DNA of 39,693 nucleotides from Gulosibacter sp. 10 (GTDB lineage Bacteria; Actinomycetota; Actinomycetes; Actinomycetales; Microbacteriaceae): NCBI RefSeq assembly GCF_900163695.1, contig NZ_FUIC01000044.1, positions 1-39,693 of the forward strand, read 5' to 3'. Below are positions 29,393-36,831 of this stretch, one piece after another. The notes below the pieces were generated by a model. The model was not told the origin of the DNA and did no database searches. It saw only the letters and a list, made by a program, of their open reading frames with translations. The position numbers and the translations under genes were made by a program. Each line of letters opens with the position of its first letter. Positions within the stretch are counted from its first letter, which is position 1.

Positions 29393-30778
29393 TCATTCCT
29401 TCGGCTCGGGCTCCTCGTTCTTCGCTTCGGGCTCCCCGTCGAAGGAGGCCGGACCATCGCCCGTCGCCGCGGACTGCTTGAGCTTCGCGAAGCTCTCGCC
29501 GAGCTTCTTCTGCTCCTCCTCCGTGAACTCGAGGCCCATGGTCTGCGTCGCCTCCCGGTACACGTCCCTGCTCATGAAGTCGCCGAGGACCCTCGGGCGG
29601 AGATTGGACTCGTCGACGACCTGGACGAGCGATGCGGTGTGCTTCGGCGTCCACCGGCGCTTGGGGTCGAGCCTGCGCAGCACCAGCGCGCGGATCTTGT
29701 CGCGGCGCCGGCTCTCCTCGCCGATATCGGTGCGGCCGTTCACCAGCCACGTGCCGACGAGGACGACGACGAACAGGATGCCGAGCCACCCGAGCACCGG
29801 GAACACGCTGTTCACGAGCGCGGTGAACGGCAGGAAGCTCAGGCCGAAGCCGACCAGCGTGACGAGGATGAACACGAGTCGGAAGGTCTGCGGCCGCGGG
29901 GCCGCGAGGCGCTGGCCGAGCGAGTAGAAGACGCCGAGCGCGGTGCTGAAGATCATCAGATACGTCGCGAAGGAGGCGATGGTGCCCAGCACCGGGTTGA
30001 TCTCGTTGATCAGCGCGAGGGTGGGCAGATCCGAGTCGTATACGTCCCCGACCCGCAGCAGCAGGCCGGTGGTCATGAGCAGGAGGAGGAGTCCGAAGAT
30101 GGACCCGCCGACGAAGCCGCCCCAGCCCGCGGCCCGCGGGCTCCAGTTCTGCCCGCCGATGATGATGGCCATGGCGATGCCGCTGAACATGGACAGCCCC
30201 GTGTAGTTAACGGTCGCCAAGAGCCAGTGCGGCAGCGCCGAGGTGACGTGCTGCACCGCGAAGTCGTGCACTCCCTGCAGCGAACCGCTGAACGTGAAGA
30301 TCGAATACAGCGCGGCGCACAGGATGAGCACGATCATGGCCGGGGTGACGCCGCCGATGATGCCGGCGACCCGGTTGGGGTTCAGCATGCCCGAGGCGAT
30401 GACGAGCAGCACCATGACCGCGGAGCCGACCCAGAGCGGCAGGCCGAACTGCTGGTTCAGGTTCGAGCCGGCGCCTGCCAGCATGACGAAGCCGATGCAG
30501 AACTGCGCCGCGGAGAGGCCGTAGTCCATGAACTTCGCGAGGAAGGATGCGGTGATCGAGTTGAACACCTTCCCGTGCGACTGCGCGCGGAAATAGCTGC
30601 CGTACTGGAGGATCGCCATCGCCGTCAGCGGCATGATGAGCAGGTTGACCCCGGCGCCCGCGAGCCCCCACCAGCCGTATGAGACGTAGTACTGCAGCAT
30701 CTCCTGCCCCGACGCGAACCCGGCGCCGACGGTGACCCCGAAGTAGGCGAGACCGATGACGAGAATCTTCTTGAGCAC
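29393..30778 (-). CDS. YkvI-like APC-superfamily membrane protein
   Basis: A 461-residue integral membrane protein with about ten helices and a hydrophilic C-terminal tail of roughly 100 residues. The start LVIGLAYFGVTVGAGFASGQEMLQYY is the conserved YkvI entry (G-A-G-F-A-S-G-x-E), and GMLNPNRVAGIIGGVTPAMI and NYTGLSMFSGIAMAIIIGGQ follow. Related proteins are putative transporters of unknown substrate. The tail is acidic and lysine-rich (AKNEEPEPKE at the end). The GTG start at 30778 has GAAAGGAG upstream. It is preceded by the VOC and ArsR genes on the same strand at a distance of 156 nt. Confidence 0.85.
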   Translation of the reverse strand: MLKKILVIGLAYFGVTVGAGFASGQEMLQYYVSYGWWGLAGAGVNLLIMPLTAMAILQYGSYFRAQSHGKVFNSITASFLAKFMDYGLSAAQFCIGFVMLAGAGSNLNQQFGLPLWVGSAVMVLLVIASGMLNPNRVAGIIGGVTPAMIVLILCAALYSIFTFSGSLQGVHDFAVQHVTSALPHWLLATVNYTGLSMFSGIAMAIIIGGQNWSPRAAGWGGFVGGSIFGLLLLLMTTGLLLRVGDVYDSDLPTLALINEINPVLGTIASFATYLMIFSTALGVFYSLGQRLAAPRPQTFRLVFILVTLVGFGLSFLPFTALVNSVFPVLGWLGILFVVVLVGTWLVNGRTDIGEESRRRDKIRALVLRRLDPKRRWTPKHTASLVQVVDESNLRPRVLGDFMSRDVYREATQTMGLEFTEEEQKKLGESFAKLKQSAATGDGPASFDGEPEAKNEEPEPKE

Positions 30779-30934
30779 GGCGGCGTTCTCCTTTCGGGCA
30801 CCAGGGCGGCGATGCGCTGTGGGAGCGATCCTACTGGCCGGTTCGAGCGCGATCTGGCTGTTCGCCGGAAGGGGCTCCGCGGGCGCGATGACGCGATCCG
30901 GGCCGCAACCCGGGCTTCCGGTCTCGCCGAGCCC

Positions 30935-31330
30935 CTACGACTCCTGGTGGATGAGCTGGATGAGGTTCCCGACCGTGTCGTCGAAGACGGCGACGGTGAT
31001 CGGCCCCATCGTCACCGGCGGCTGCGTGAACTCGACGCCCAGCCCGGCGAGACGCTCGTACTCGGCCTGCACGTCGTCCACCGCGAACTGCGTGAAGGGG
31101 ATCCCGTCGGCGACCAGCGCCGAGGTGAACGGCTCGGCGGCGGGATGCCCCTTGGGCTCGAGCAGGAGTTCCACGCCGTCGGGATGCTCGGGCGAGACCA
31201 CCGTGATCCACCGCGCGTCCCCCGCCGGCTCGTCGTGCTTGAGCCGGAAGCCGAGGATGTCGGTGTAGAAGCGCAGCGCGCGCTCCTGATCGTCTACGAA
31301 GACGCTGGCCCACTGGATGTTCATGATCAT
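30935..31330 (-). CDS. VOC family protein (bleomycin-resistance/glyoxalase-like)
   Basis: A 131-residue VOC protein. IQWASVFVDDQERALRFYTDILGFR opens module one, WITVVSPEHPDGVELLLEP follows, and module two is PFTQFAVDDVQAEYERLAGLGVEF with ITVAVFDDTVGNLIQLIHQE at the end. The pattern is typical of small VOC proteins that sit behind ArsR regulators, some of which are dioxygenase-like or act in resistance. The ATG at 31330 overlaps the ArsR stop by ATGA; a second ATG at 31324 is also possible. Function beyond the fold is not known. Confidence 0.88.
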   Translation of the reverse strand: MIMNIQWASVFVDDQERALRFYTDILGFRLKHDEPAGDARWITVVSPEHPDGVELLLEPKGHPAAEPFTSALVADGIPFTQFAVDDVQAEYERLAGLGVEFTQPPVTMGPITVAVFDDTVGNLIQLIHQES

Positions 31331-31638
31331 CTGCTTTCGCTGTCGGAGGCGGTGGTGCCCGGCCCGGTCTTCGGCGTTCGCCAGCGGGTGACGATCTCGT
31401 CGAGCGGATCCGTGTCGATGCTGTGGAACTTGTAGCGCCCCGACCGGCGGGACACGACGAGCCCGGCGTCCTCGAGGACGCCGAGGTGCTGGGAGACCGC
31501 CTGGCGGCTCAGGCTCAGGCCGTGCTTGTTGACGAGCCTGGAGCAGATCTCGAACAGCGTCTGGTCGTCGCGCTCGCAGAGTTCGTCCAGGATCCTTCGC
31601 CGCGTGGAGTCGGCCAGCGCCTTGAACACATCGGGCAT
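31327..31638 (-). CDS. ArsR family transcriptional regulator
   Basis: A 103-residue winged helix-turn-helix repressor: MPDVFKALADSTRRRILDEL then LFEICSRLV, LSRQAVSQHLGVLEDAGLVV and the wing RRSGRYKFHSID. No metal-binding cysteine box (ELCVCD-like) is present, so it senses something other than arsenite or zinc; it resembles the SdpR/AHA1-associated type. The ATG at 31638 has GAGG upstream and replaces the longer frame. A GCAAG/CTTGC palindrome 14 nt upstream is the likely operator. The VOC gene is translationally coupled behind it. Confidence 0.9.
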   Translation of the reverse strand: MPDVFKALADSTRRRILDELCERDDQTLFEICSRLVNKHGLSLSRQAVSQHLGVLEDAGLVVSRRSGRYKFHSIDTDPLDEIVTRWRTPKTGPGTTASDSESR

Positions 31639-31651
31639 GACCTCAGAATAG

Positions 31652-31667
31652 GCAAGCAATTACTTGC
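31652..31667 (-). promoter_or_regulatory. Inverted repeat, probable ArsR operator
   Basis: GCAAG-C-AATT-A-CTTGC is a near-perfect 16-bp palindrome (mismatch only at the two bases flanking AATT), located 14-29 nt upstream of the ArsR start codon in an AT-rich patch that could hold the promoter. Confidence 0.65.
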
Positions 31668-31784
31668 ATGTCAAGCGCGCATTCGGGGGCATGGCCGAGC
31701 GCATCCTGCAGTGCAGCGGCGCGCACTCGAGGCAGAATCGACCCGTGAACGATATGCGGCGACCGCCGCGAGCGGCGGCGATAC

Positions 31785-31805
31785 TTGACCCTGACACCGT
31801 GTCAG
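31785..31805 (+). promoter_or_regulatory. MerR-type promoter and operator
   Basis: TTGACC (31785-31790) is followed directly by the palindrome CTGACACCGTGTCAG (31791-31805, seven-base arms around one base). A dyad placed between -35 and -10 boxes is the MerR-family arrangement, and the MerR-like gene starts 16 nt downstream. Confidence 0.65.
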
Positions 31806-31821
31806 ATGGGAGAACCGGAGC

Positions 31822-32626
31822 ATGTTGTCCATCGGAGCGTTCGCGCAGGTCGGCCAGGTGACCCATCGCCAGTTGCGGCATTGGGATGCCCAGGGCCTGC
31901 TCGTGCCCGCCCACGTGGACGAGTTCAGCGGCTTCCGCTCCTACGACCCCTCGCAGCTCGATCGGCTGCATCGGATCGTCACCCTGCGCGAACTCGGATT
32001 CGGCCTCGACGACATCGCCTGCATCCTGGAGCGGGGCGTCGATGCCGAGCGGCTGGAGGCGCTCCTGCGCACCCGCCGGGATGAGGTCGATGCGGAGCAC
32101 CGGATCGCGACCGCGAGACTCGCCGACGTGGAGCGGAGGCTCCGCCTCATCGAGAAGGAGAAGCACATGCCCGCCATCGAGATCATCAGGAAACCGCTTC
32201 CGGCCCCCCCGTCTCGCCGCGCGATCCGCGGTGGTCGAGGACCAGCCGGCCATCGCCGAGGTAGTGGAGCCGATGTTCGACGCGATCGCCGAGATCATCG
32301 GCCGACGGAGCGGGGCGCTCGACGTCCCCATCGCGCAGTACGACTTCGACGACGCCGGCGTGCACATCGTCGTCGGCTACCGGTACGCCGGCGAGGAGGC
32401 CGAGGGATTCGAGGTGGTCACGCTGCCGGCGGCCGCCGAAGCCCTGGTCGGGGTCCACCTCGGGGCCATGGACCGGATCCACGAGAGCTGGCAGGCCGTC
32501 CACGCCGAGATCCTCGCCCGGGGGTTCGTCCCCGACGGCCCGTGCCGCGAGTACTACATCCGCGCGGAGCTCGAGGATCAGGCCGACTGGGTGACGGAGC
32601 TGCAGCAGCCGGTGCGGCGGGCGTAG
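31822..32626 (+). pseudogene. MerR family regulator with GyrI-like domain, split by a C7 frameshift
   Basis: The N-terminal half is a MerR helix-turn-helix: LSIGAFAQVGQVTHRQLRHW, FSGFRSYDPSQLDRLHRI, then a coiled-coil helix ending ERRLRLIEKEKHMPAIEIIRKPLPA. Near 32204-32210 a run of seven C shifts the frame, after which a GyrI-like effector domain continues in the next frame (RLAARSAVVEDQPAIAEVV, YDFDDAGVHIVVGYRYAGEE, YYIRAELED) to a TAG at 32626. Removing one C would join both halves into a normal 267-residue regulator. It may be a real pseudogene, a sequencing error, or a phase-variable switch. The operator-like promoter upstream is intact. Confidence 0.8.
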
Positions 32627-32697
32627 CCGTCGCGCCTATCGCCGGGATTCGGCGAACGCGTCGGCCGCGGCGCCTGTCGTCCCGCCTCGGAGCCCTA

Positions 32698-33282
32698 TCA
32701 TCCGCTCGCCGCATCGCACACGACCCAGACGATGATCAGGATGGGGAAGACGATGGCGCCCCAGGCGAACGGCTGGACGAGCAGCTCCGCGAACCCGACG
32801 GACTTCGGGTAGCGGCGGGCCGCCGCGAACGGAGTCAGCGGATCGTCGACGACGGCGAGGACGAGCCCCCGGCGCCCCAGCTCCGGCACGAGATCGGCGC
32901 TGCGCGGGCTGAACGCCGCGATGGTCCTGCCCTCGCCCCGCAGCACCACCCGGGGAGCCGAGGACGCCCCGGTCCGCGAGGGCAGGCGCAGGGACCGCAG
33001 CAGGACGACCTCTTCGATCCCCGACAGGGGCACGGCCCTCCGCGGCCCGAGGACCCGGCGGATCACCACCGCTTCGGAGTCGATCCACGCCTCGGCGAAG
33101 CGCGAGAACATCGGCGCTCCGGCCGCCAGCCCCGCGAACGCGAGGAGCGCGAGCACCGCGGGCCAGACGGCGACGGGCTGCCAGGGGCCGAGCTCCGACC
33201 AGGCGAGCGCGAAACACACGACGCCGACCGCAAGCGCGGCCGTCATCACCGCGAGGTATGCGCGTCCCGCCGCGATCGACAC
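32698..33282 (-). CDS. Small membrane protein with PH-like domain
   Basis: A 194-residue protein with two N-terminal helices (about residues 8-28 and 36-58), a beta-rich cytoplasmic part (AWIDSEAVVIRRVLGPRRAV then PLSGIEEVVLL) and a last hydrophobic segment at the C-terminus (QPFAWGAIVFPILIIVWVV). It is related in layout to the two small membrane proteins at 19936-21071. The GTG start has GGAGGGGG upstream. Function unknown. Confidence 0.65.
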   Translation of the reverse strand: MSIAAGRAYLAVMTAALAVGVVCFALAWSELGPWQPVAVWPAVLALLAFAGLAAGAPMFSRFAEAWIDSEAVVIRRVLGPRRAVPLSGIEEVVLLRSLRLPSRTGASSAPRVVLRGEGRTIAAFSPRSADLVPELGRRGLVLAVVDDPLTPFAAARRYPKSVGFAELLVQPFAWGAIVFPILIIVWVVCDAASG

Positions 33283-33394
33283 AGGCGTCCCCCTCCAGCC
33301 CCGGCGGCCGCCCGCGCCGGATTCCTCGTGCTTCCACCAGCGTACGCCCGGCCCGGCGCTCGACGCCCCGGTTCCGCCCCGACCTCCTCGTAGT

Positions 33395-33415
33395 GATAAT
33401 GTAAGCAGTGTTTAC
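33395..33415 (+). promoter_or_regulatory. Promoter and operator of the TetR/epimerase operon
   Basis: A GATAAT -10 hexamer (33395-33400) is followed immediately by GTAAGCAGTGTTTAC (33401-33415), an inverted repeat with six of seven arm positions matching, at the expected transcription start. Binding there would block the promoter; it suits the TetR protein encoded 16 nt downstream. Confidence 0.65.
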
Positions 33416-33430
33416 TTTCAGGGAGGGCCG

Positions 33431-34015
33431 ATGAGCGAGACGAGACCCGGCTATCACCACGGCGATCTCCGCGACACGCTGATGGTCGCGGCGCTGGAGC
33501 TGTTGGAGTCCGGCGAGCCCTTCTCGCTGCGCGCGGTGGCGCGCCATGCCGGCGTGTCCCCTGCCGCCCCCTATCGCCATTTCGCGGACCGCGAGGCGCT
33601 GGAGTCGGCGCTGGCGGTCCGCGGACTGCGGGAGCTCATGGACGAGCTCGCCGCGGGCGCCGACTCCCCCGCCACCGCCGAGGGAATCGGCGAACTCGCC
33701 GTCGGCTACGTCCGCTTCGCGCTGCGCAGGCCCGCGCTGTTCCGCCTGATGTTCGGGCGCCCCTGCGATGACCGGGACGACGAGCGGGTCCGCGCCGCCG
33801 GAGCCCTCCACGACCACCTCGAAGCCGTCGCGGCCGAGGCCTTCCCGCACTCCGATCCCGTCGCCCTGGCCACGGCCGGGTGGTCGCTCGCGCACGGGCT
33901 CGCCTTCCTCCACCTCGACGGCAAGCTGCCCAACGCCGATCCGGCCGCCGTGGACGAGCGCGTGCGCACGGCCCTCGCCGCCGCCTTCCCGTCCCCCGAC
34001 ACCACCACCCACTAG
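33431..34015 (+). CDS. TetR family transcriptional regulator
   Basis: A 194-residue TetR regulator. Its N-terminus GYHHGDLRDTLMVAALELLE and then PFSLRAVARHAGVSPAAPYRHF is the WHG-domain type (YHHG motif). The C-terminal WHG ligand domain has GYVRFALRRPALFRLMFGR and GWSLAHGLAFLHLDG. GGGAGG precedes the ATG. It starts an operon with the epimerase-like gene 40 nt downstream, and an inverted repeat over its promoter indicates autorepression. Confidence 0.92.
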   Translation: MSETRPGYHHGDLRDTLMVAALELLESGEPFSLRAVARHAGVSPAAPYRHFADREALESALAVRGLRELMDELAAGADSPATAEGIGELAVGYVRFALRRPALFRLMFGRPCDDRDDERVRAAGALHDHLEAVAAEAFPHSDPVALATAGWSLAHGLAFLHLDGKLPNADPAAVDERVRTALAAAFPSPDTTTH

Positions 34016-34055
34016 ACGCGCTGCACGCGCGACCGTCTACGCGAAGGACAGACCC

Positions 34056-34982
34056 ATGCAGACAGTGCTCGGATCCGGCGGCCAGATCGCCGAGGAGCTG
34101 ACCCGCGAGCTCCACCGCGGCTTCACCCGCGACATCCGCCTGGTGAGCCGCAACCCCCGCAGGGTCCACGACACCGATCAGCTCCACGCCGCGGACCTCA
34201 TGGACGCCGAGGCCGCCGACGCGGCCGTCGCCGGGAGCGAGATCGTCTACCTCACCGTGGGCCTGCCCATGGATTCGGCGATGTGGGAGCAGCGCTTCCC
34301 CGTCATGATGGCGAATACGATCGCCGCCTGCCGCAGGCACGGCAGCAGACTCGTGTTCTTCGACAACACCTACATGTACCCCCGCACCGCCGCTCCGCAG
34401 ACCGAGGAGACGGCGTTCGAGCCGGTCGGCCGCAAAGCCGCCGTCCGGGCGCGGATCGCGACGACGCTGCTGCGCGAGATGGCCGCGGGGAACATCGACG
34501 CGGTCATCTGCAGGGCGCCGGAGTTCTACGGCCCGGGAAAGACCCAGAGCCTGTCCAACTCCGCGATCTTCAACCGCATCCGGAAGGGCAGGCGGCCGCT
34601 GGTGCCGCTGAGCGCCGACACCCGGCGCAGCCTCATCTGGACTCCGGATGCGAGCCGCGCGATGGCGCTCATCGGCAATACGCCGGACGCGTACGGCGAG
34701 ACCTGGCACCTGCCCATCGATCCGGATCGGCCGACCTATCGCGAGATGATCGACCTCGCGGCGCGGATCACGGGCAGGAGGATCCCCTCGACCGTGGTGC
34801 CGCGATGGGCGTTCGGACTCGGCGCGCTCGTGAGCCCCGCAGTCCGGGAGGCGGAGGAGCTCCTCCCGCGATACCGGCAGGACAACATCTTCGACGCCTC
34901 GAAGTTCGCGAGCCGCTTCCCCGACTTCCGGGTCACGGCATACCGGGAGGGCATCGCGAGGATCCTCGACGAGCAGGGGTGA
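34056..34982 (+). CDS. NAD-dependent epimerase/dehydratase-like protein
   Basis: A 308-residue extended-type short-chain dehydrogenase-like protein. The dinucleotide fold starts VLGSGGQIAEELTRELH, then IVYLTVGLPM, VFFDNTYMYPR with the active-site Tyr region, CRAPEFYGPGKTQ and RSLIWTPDASRAMALIGN, as in sugar epimerases. The usual Tyr-x3-Lys pair reads YMYPRT, with no Lys at the +4 position, so catalysis may differ. GAAGGA precedes the ATG. It shares an operon with the TetR gene, suggesting induction by its substrate or a related compound. Confidence 0.87.
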   Translation: MQTVLGSGGQIAEELTRELHRGFTRDIRLVSRNPRRVHDTDQLHAADLMDAEAADAAVAGSEIVYLTVGLPMDSAMWEQRFPVMMANTIAACRRHGSRLVFFDNTYMYPRTAAPQTEETAFEPVGRKAAVRARIATTLLREMAAGNIDAVICRAPEFYGPGKTQSLSNSAIFNRIRKGRRPLVPLSADTRRSLIWTPDASRAMALIGNTPDAYGETWHLPIDPDRPTYREMIDLAARITGRRIPSTVVPRWAFGLGALVSPAVREAEELLPRYRQDNIFDASKFASRFPDFRVTAYREGIARILDEQG

Positions 34983-35055
34983 CCGCGCTCGGCGCCTCGA
35001 CGGGGGCGGGCTTCCGATGGGATCGCCGCGCGCCGCAGCCGCCTCACCGGCCCGG

Positions 35056-36078
35056 TCATACGACGAGGAGAGCGAAGGCGACCGCTACCAGCACGACGAC
35101 GGCGACGATGATCAGCGCCATCGCGATCGGCGACCGGGTGACGAAGTGCTGCCGCATCGCCGGGAGGCTCCTGAGGAACCGCGAGGACTGCGCGCGCATG
35201 ATCGGCCAGACCTGCGAGGAGTCGAGCACCCGCGCGAGCGCTTCGACGTCCTCGATCTGCTCTTTCCAGCGGCGGCCGCGAGCGGTGACGGCGTCTCCGC
35301 GCCGGTAGAGGAAGAGGACGTCGCCGGCGATCTCGATCGTGTAGCGCTTCGCGAGCGCCGCGAGCACCGTCACCGCCTCGGGGGTGCACAGCGCTCGGAC
35401 CACGTGCTCGGCGCCCGCGCTCGCGTAGACGCGGAAGCGCCTGCCCGCGCCCACGTCGACGAGGTTCTCGCGGGCCGGATACTCCGGGAGAGCGAGCGTG
35501 AGCAGCGGATTCGAACGAGCGGTGATGAGCATGGTCGGCAGGTGGGCCGGGAGGCGCATGGCGATGTACCCGAGCCTGCGCGTGCGGTTCAGGGCGAAGG
35601 TGAGGTTGCCGAACTCGACGGGTTTGCCGCCCACCCGTCCGTTGACCGTGAGCCACCGCTGATGGTGCTCGCCGTTGACGAACCGCATCCCCTCGTAGCC
35701 CGCGCTGTCCTGCAGGTAGGAGAACGCGAAGCCGTTGTCCGATGCGAACCGGGCGACCTGATAGGCGCGAGGTGCGCTCGAGCGGCGGAGCTCGACGAAC
35801 GACGTGACGGCGCCCAGGAGCCCGCCGAAGGTGAGCGTGAATGCGAGGCGGTCGTCGCCGTCCTCCGGGAGGGAGGACCACAACACGATCCCGATGAGGC
35901 AGACCGCGAACGAGACGATCGCGAGCACCCGCAGCCGCCGGTGCCGGGCCATCACCTGATCCTCGACCTGGACGACGGCGGGGTCGTCGGAGTCGAAGAA
36001 GGCGCGCGCGGCCCTGCGGTCGACGGGCTCGTCGAACGCGCGGAGGTCGATGGCACGGAGGGACGACGGACGGTTCAC
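35056..36078 (-). CDS. Hypothetical membrane protein
   Basis: A 340-residue protein. The N-terminus carries two helices (about residues 49-68, LRVLAIVSFAVCLIGIVLWS, and 79-96) and the C-terminus one (about 320-339, IAMALIIVAVVVLVAVAFAL), with a large soluble part between them that contains FASDNGFAFSYLQDSAGYEG and GKPVEFGNLTFALNRTRR. No known enzymatic motif is visible. Relatives are unannotated actinobacterial membrane proteins; I cannot name a function. The GTG start at 36078 is preceded by an AT-rich patch but no good ribosome binding site, so the start is uncertain. Confidence 0.6.
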   Translation of the reverse strand: MNRPSSLRAIDLRAFDEPVDRRAARAFFDSDDPAVVQVEDQVMARHRRLRVLAIVSFAVCLIGIVLWSSLPEDGDDRLAFTLTFGGLLGAVTSFVELRRSSAPRAYQVARFASDNGFAFSYLQDSAGYEGMRFVNGEHHQRWLTVNGRVGGKPVEFGNLTFALNRTRRLGYIAMRLPAHLPTMLITARSNPLLTLALPEYPARENLVDVGAGRRFRVYASAGAEHVVRALCTPEAVTVLAALAKRYTIEIAGDVLFLYRRGDAVTARGRRWKEQIEDVEALARVLDSSQVWPIMRAQSSRFLRSLPAMRQHFVTRSPIAMALIIVAVVVLVAVAFALLVV

Positions 36079-36161
36079 TGGAGCTATTCAAGCACCGGTG
36101 CGGCGCCGGGCGCTGCACGACTCGGGACGGCGGGTGCGCCGTCCGCCCCGTCGCGGCGTCT

Positions 36162-36680
36162 TCAGCGCGTCTCCCGGATATAGCGCATCCGCTCTTCGGT
36201 GCTCGACCGCGACTCGGCGAGCTCGGCGAGGAACTCCGCCCAGAACTCGTTCTCGCGAAGACCGCGGCGCTCGAACGCTTCGACGATCTCCTCGTACGGG
36301 TAGACCCCCTCGAGCATCTGCGCTTCGAGCGGCGCGAGTTCCATCGCGAGGTCCAAGTACTCCGAGATCGTCAGTCCGAGCGGATCCGCCTCCTCCGCAA
36401 ATCCCAGGTCGCAGAACCCGAGGGGATACCCGTCCTCGCCTCGGCGCAGATCGAACGACAGCATAAACCCGTCGGGAAGCCGGGTCAGCACACGCAGATC
36501 GACGGAGGACGGTTCCACCTCCATGAGCTCCGCTTGGCTCTCGCGCCATTCCTCGACGGTCACCCGGTCCTCGGGAAATAGGTTGAACTCGAGCATCTGG
36601 AACACCGGCACGGAGTCCAGGAAGCGCACCACTTCGATCGGCACGTCTTCGGGCGCCGTGCCGGACTTCGTTCCGCTCAT
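36162..36680 (-). CDS. Hypothetical highly acidic protein
   Basis: A 172-residue soluble protein. By my count it has 39 Asp/Glu against 16 Lys/Arg, so its isoelectric point should be near 4. Segments such as FLDSVPVFQMLEFNLFPEDRV and FEERMRYIRETR-like TEERMRYIRETR at the end show no recognisable domain. The ATG at 36680 has GGAGG upstream; the frame is open for another 370 nt upstream but that part is antisense-like to the McrC gene. It lies 151 nt downstream of mcrC on the same strand, so it may be an accessory or an immunity-like protein of that locus, or unrelated. Confidence 0.6.
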   Translation of the reverse strand: MSGTKSGTAPEDVPIEVVRFLDSVPVFQMLEFNLFPEDRVTVEEWRESQAELMEVEPSSVDLRVLTRLPDGFMLSFDLRRGEDGYPLGFCDLGFAEEADPLGLTISEYLDLAMELAPLEAQMLEGVYPYEEIVEAFERRGLRENEFWAEFLAELAESRSSTEERMRYIRETR

Positions 36681-36831
36681 CGCTCGCCTCCACAGGCCTC
36701 TGCGGGCCGGACTCGACAGCCGCTGCACCGTCGCCTTCCGACACCGCGTGTTCATGCGCCAGAACGAACCTCGGGCGCCGTAGTCCCACACCCTAGATGA
36801 CGGAGATGATGCCCGCGTGGCCGTACGAGGC

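Noticed and set aside
29639-30682. Plus-strand frame of 347 codons opposite the YkvI-like gene
   Set aside because: It is glutamine/arginine/glutamate-rich low-complexity sequence, the complement of membrane helices, and has no start signal.
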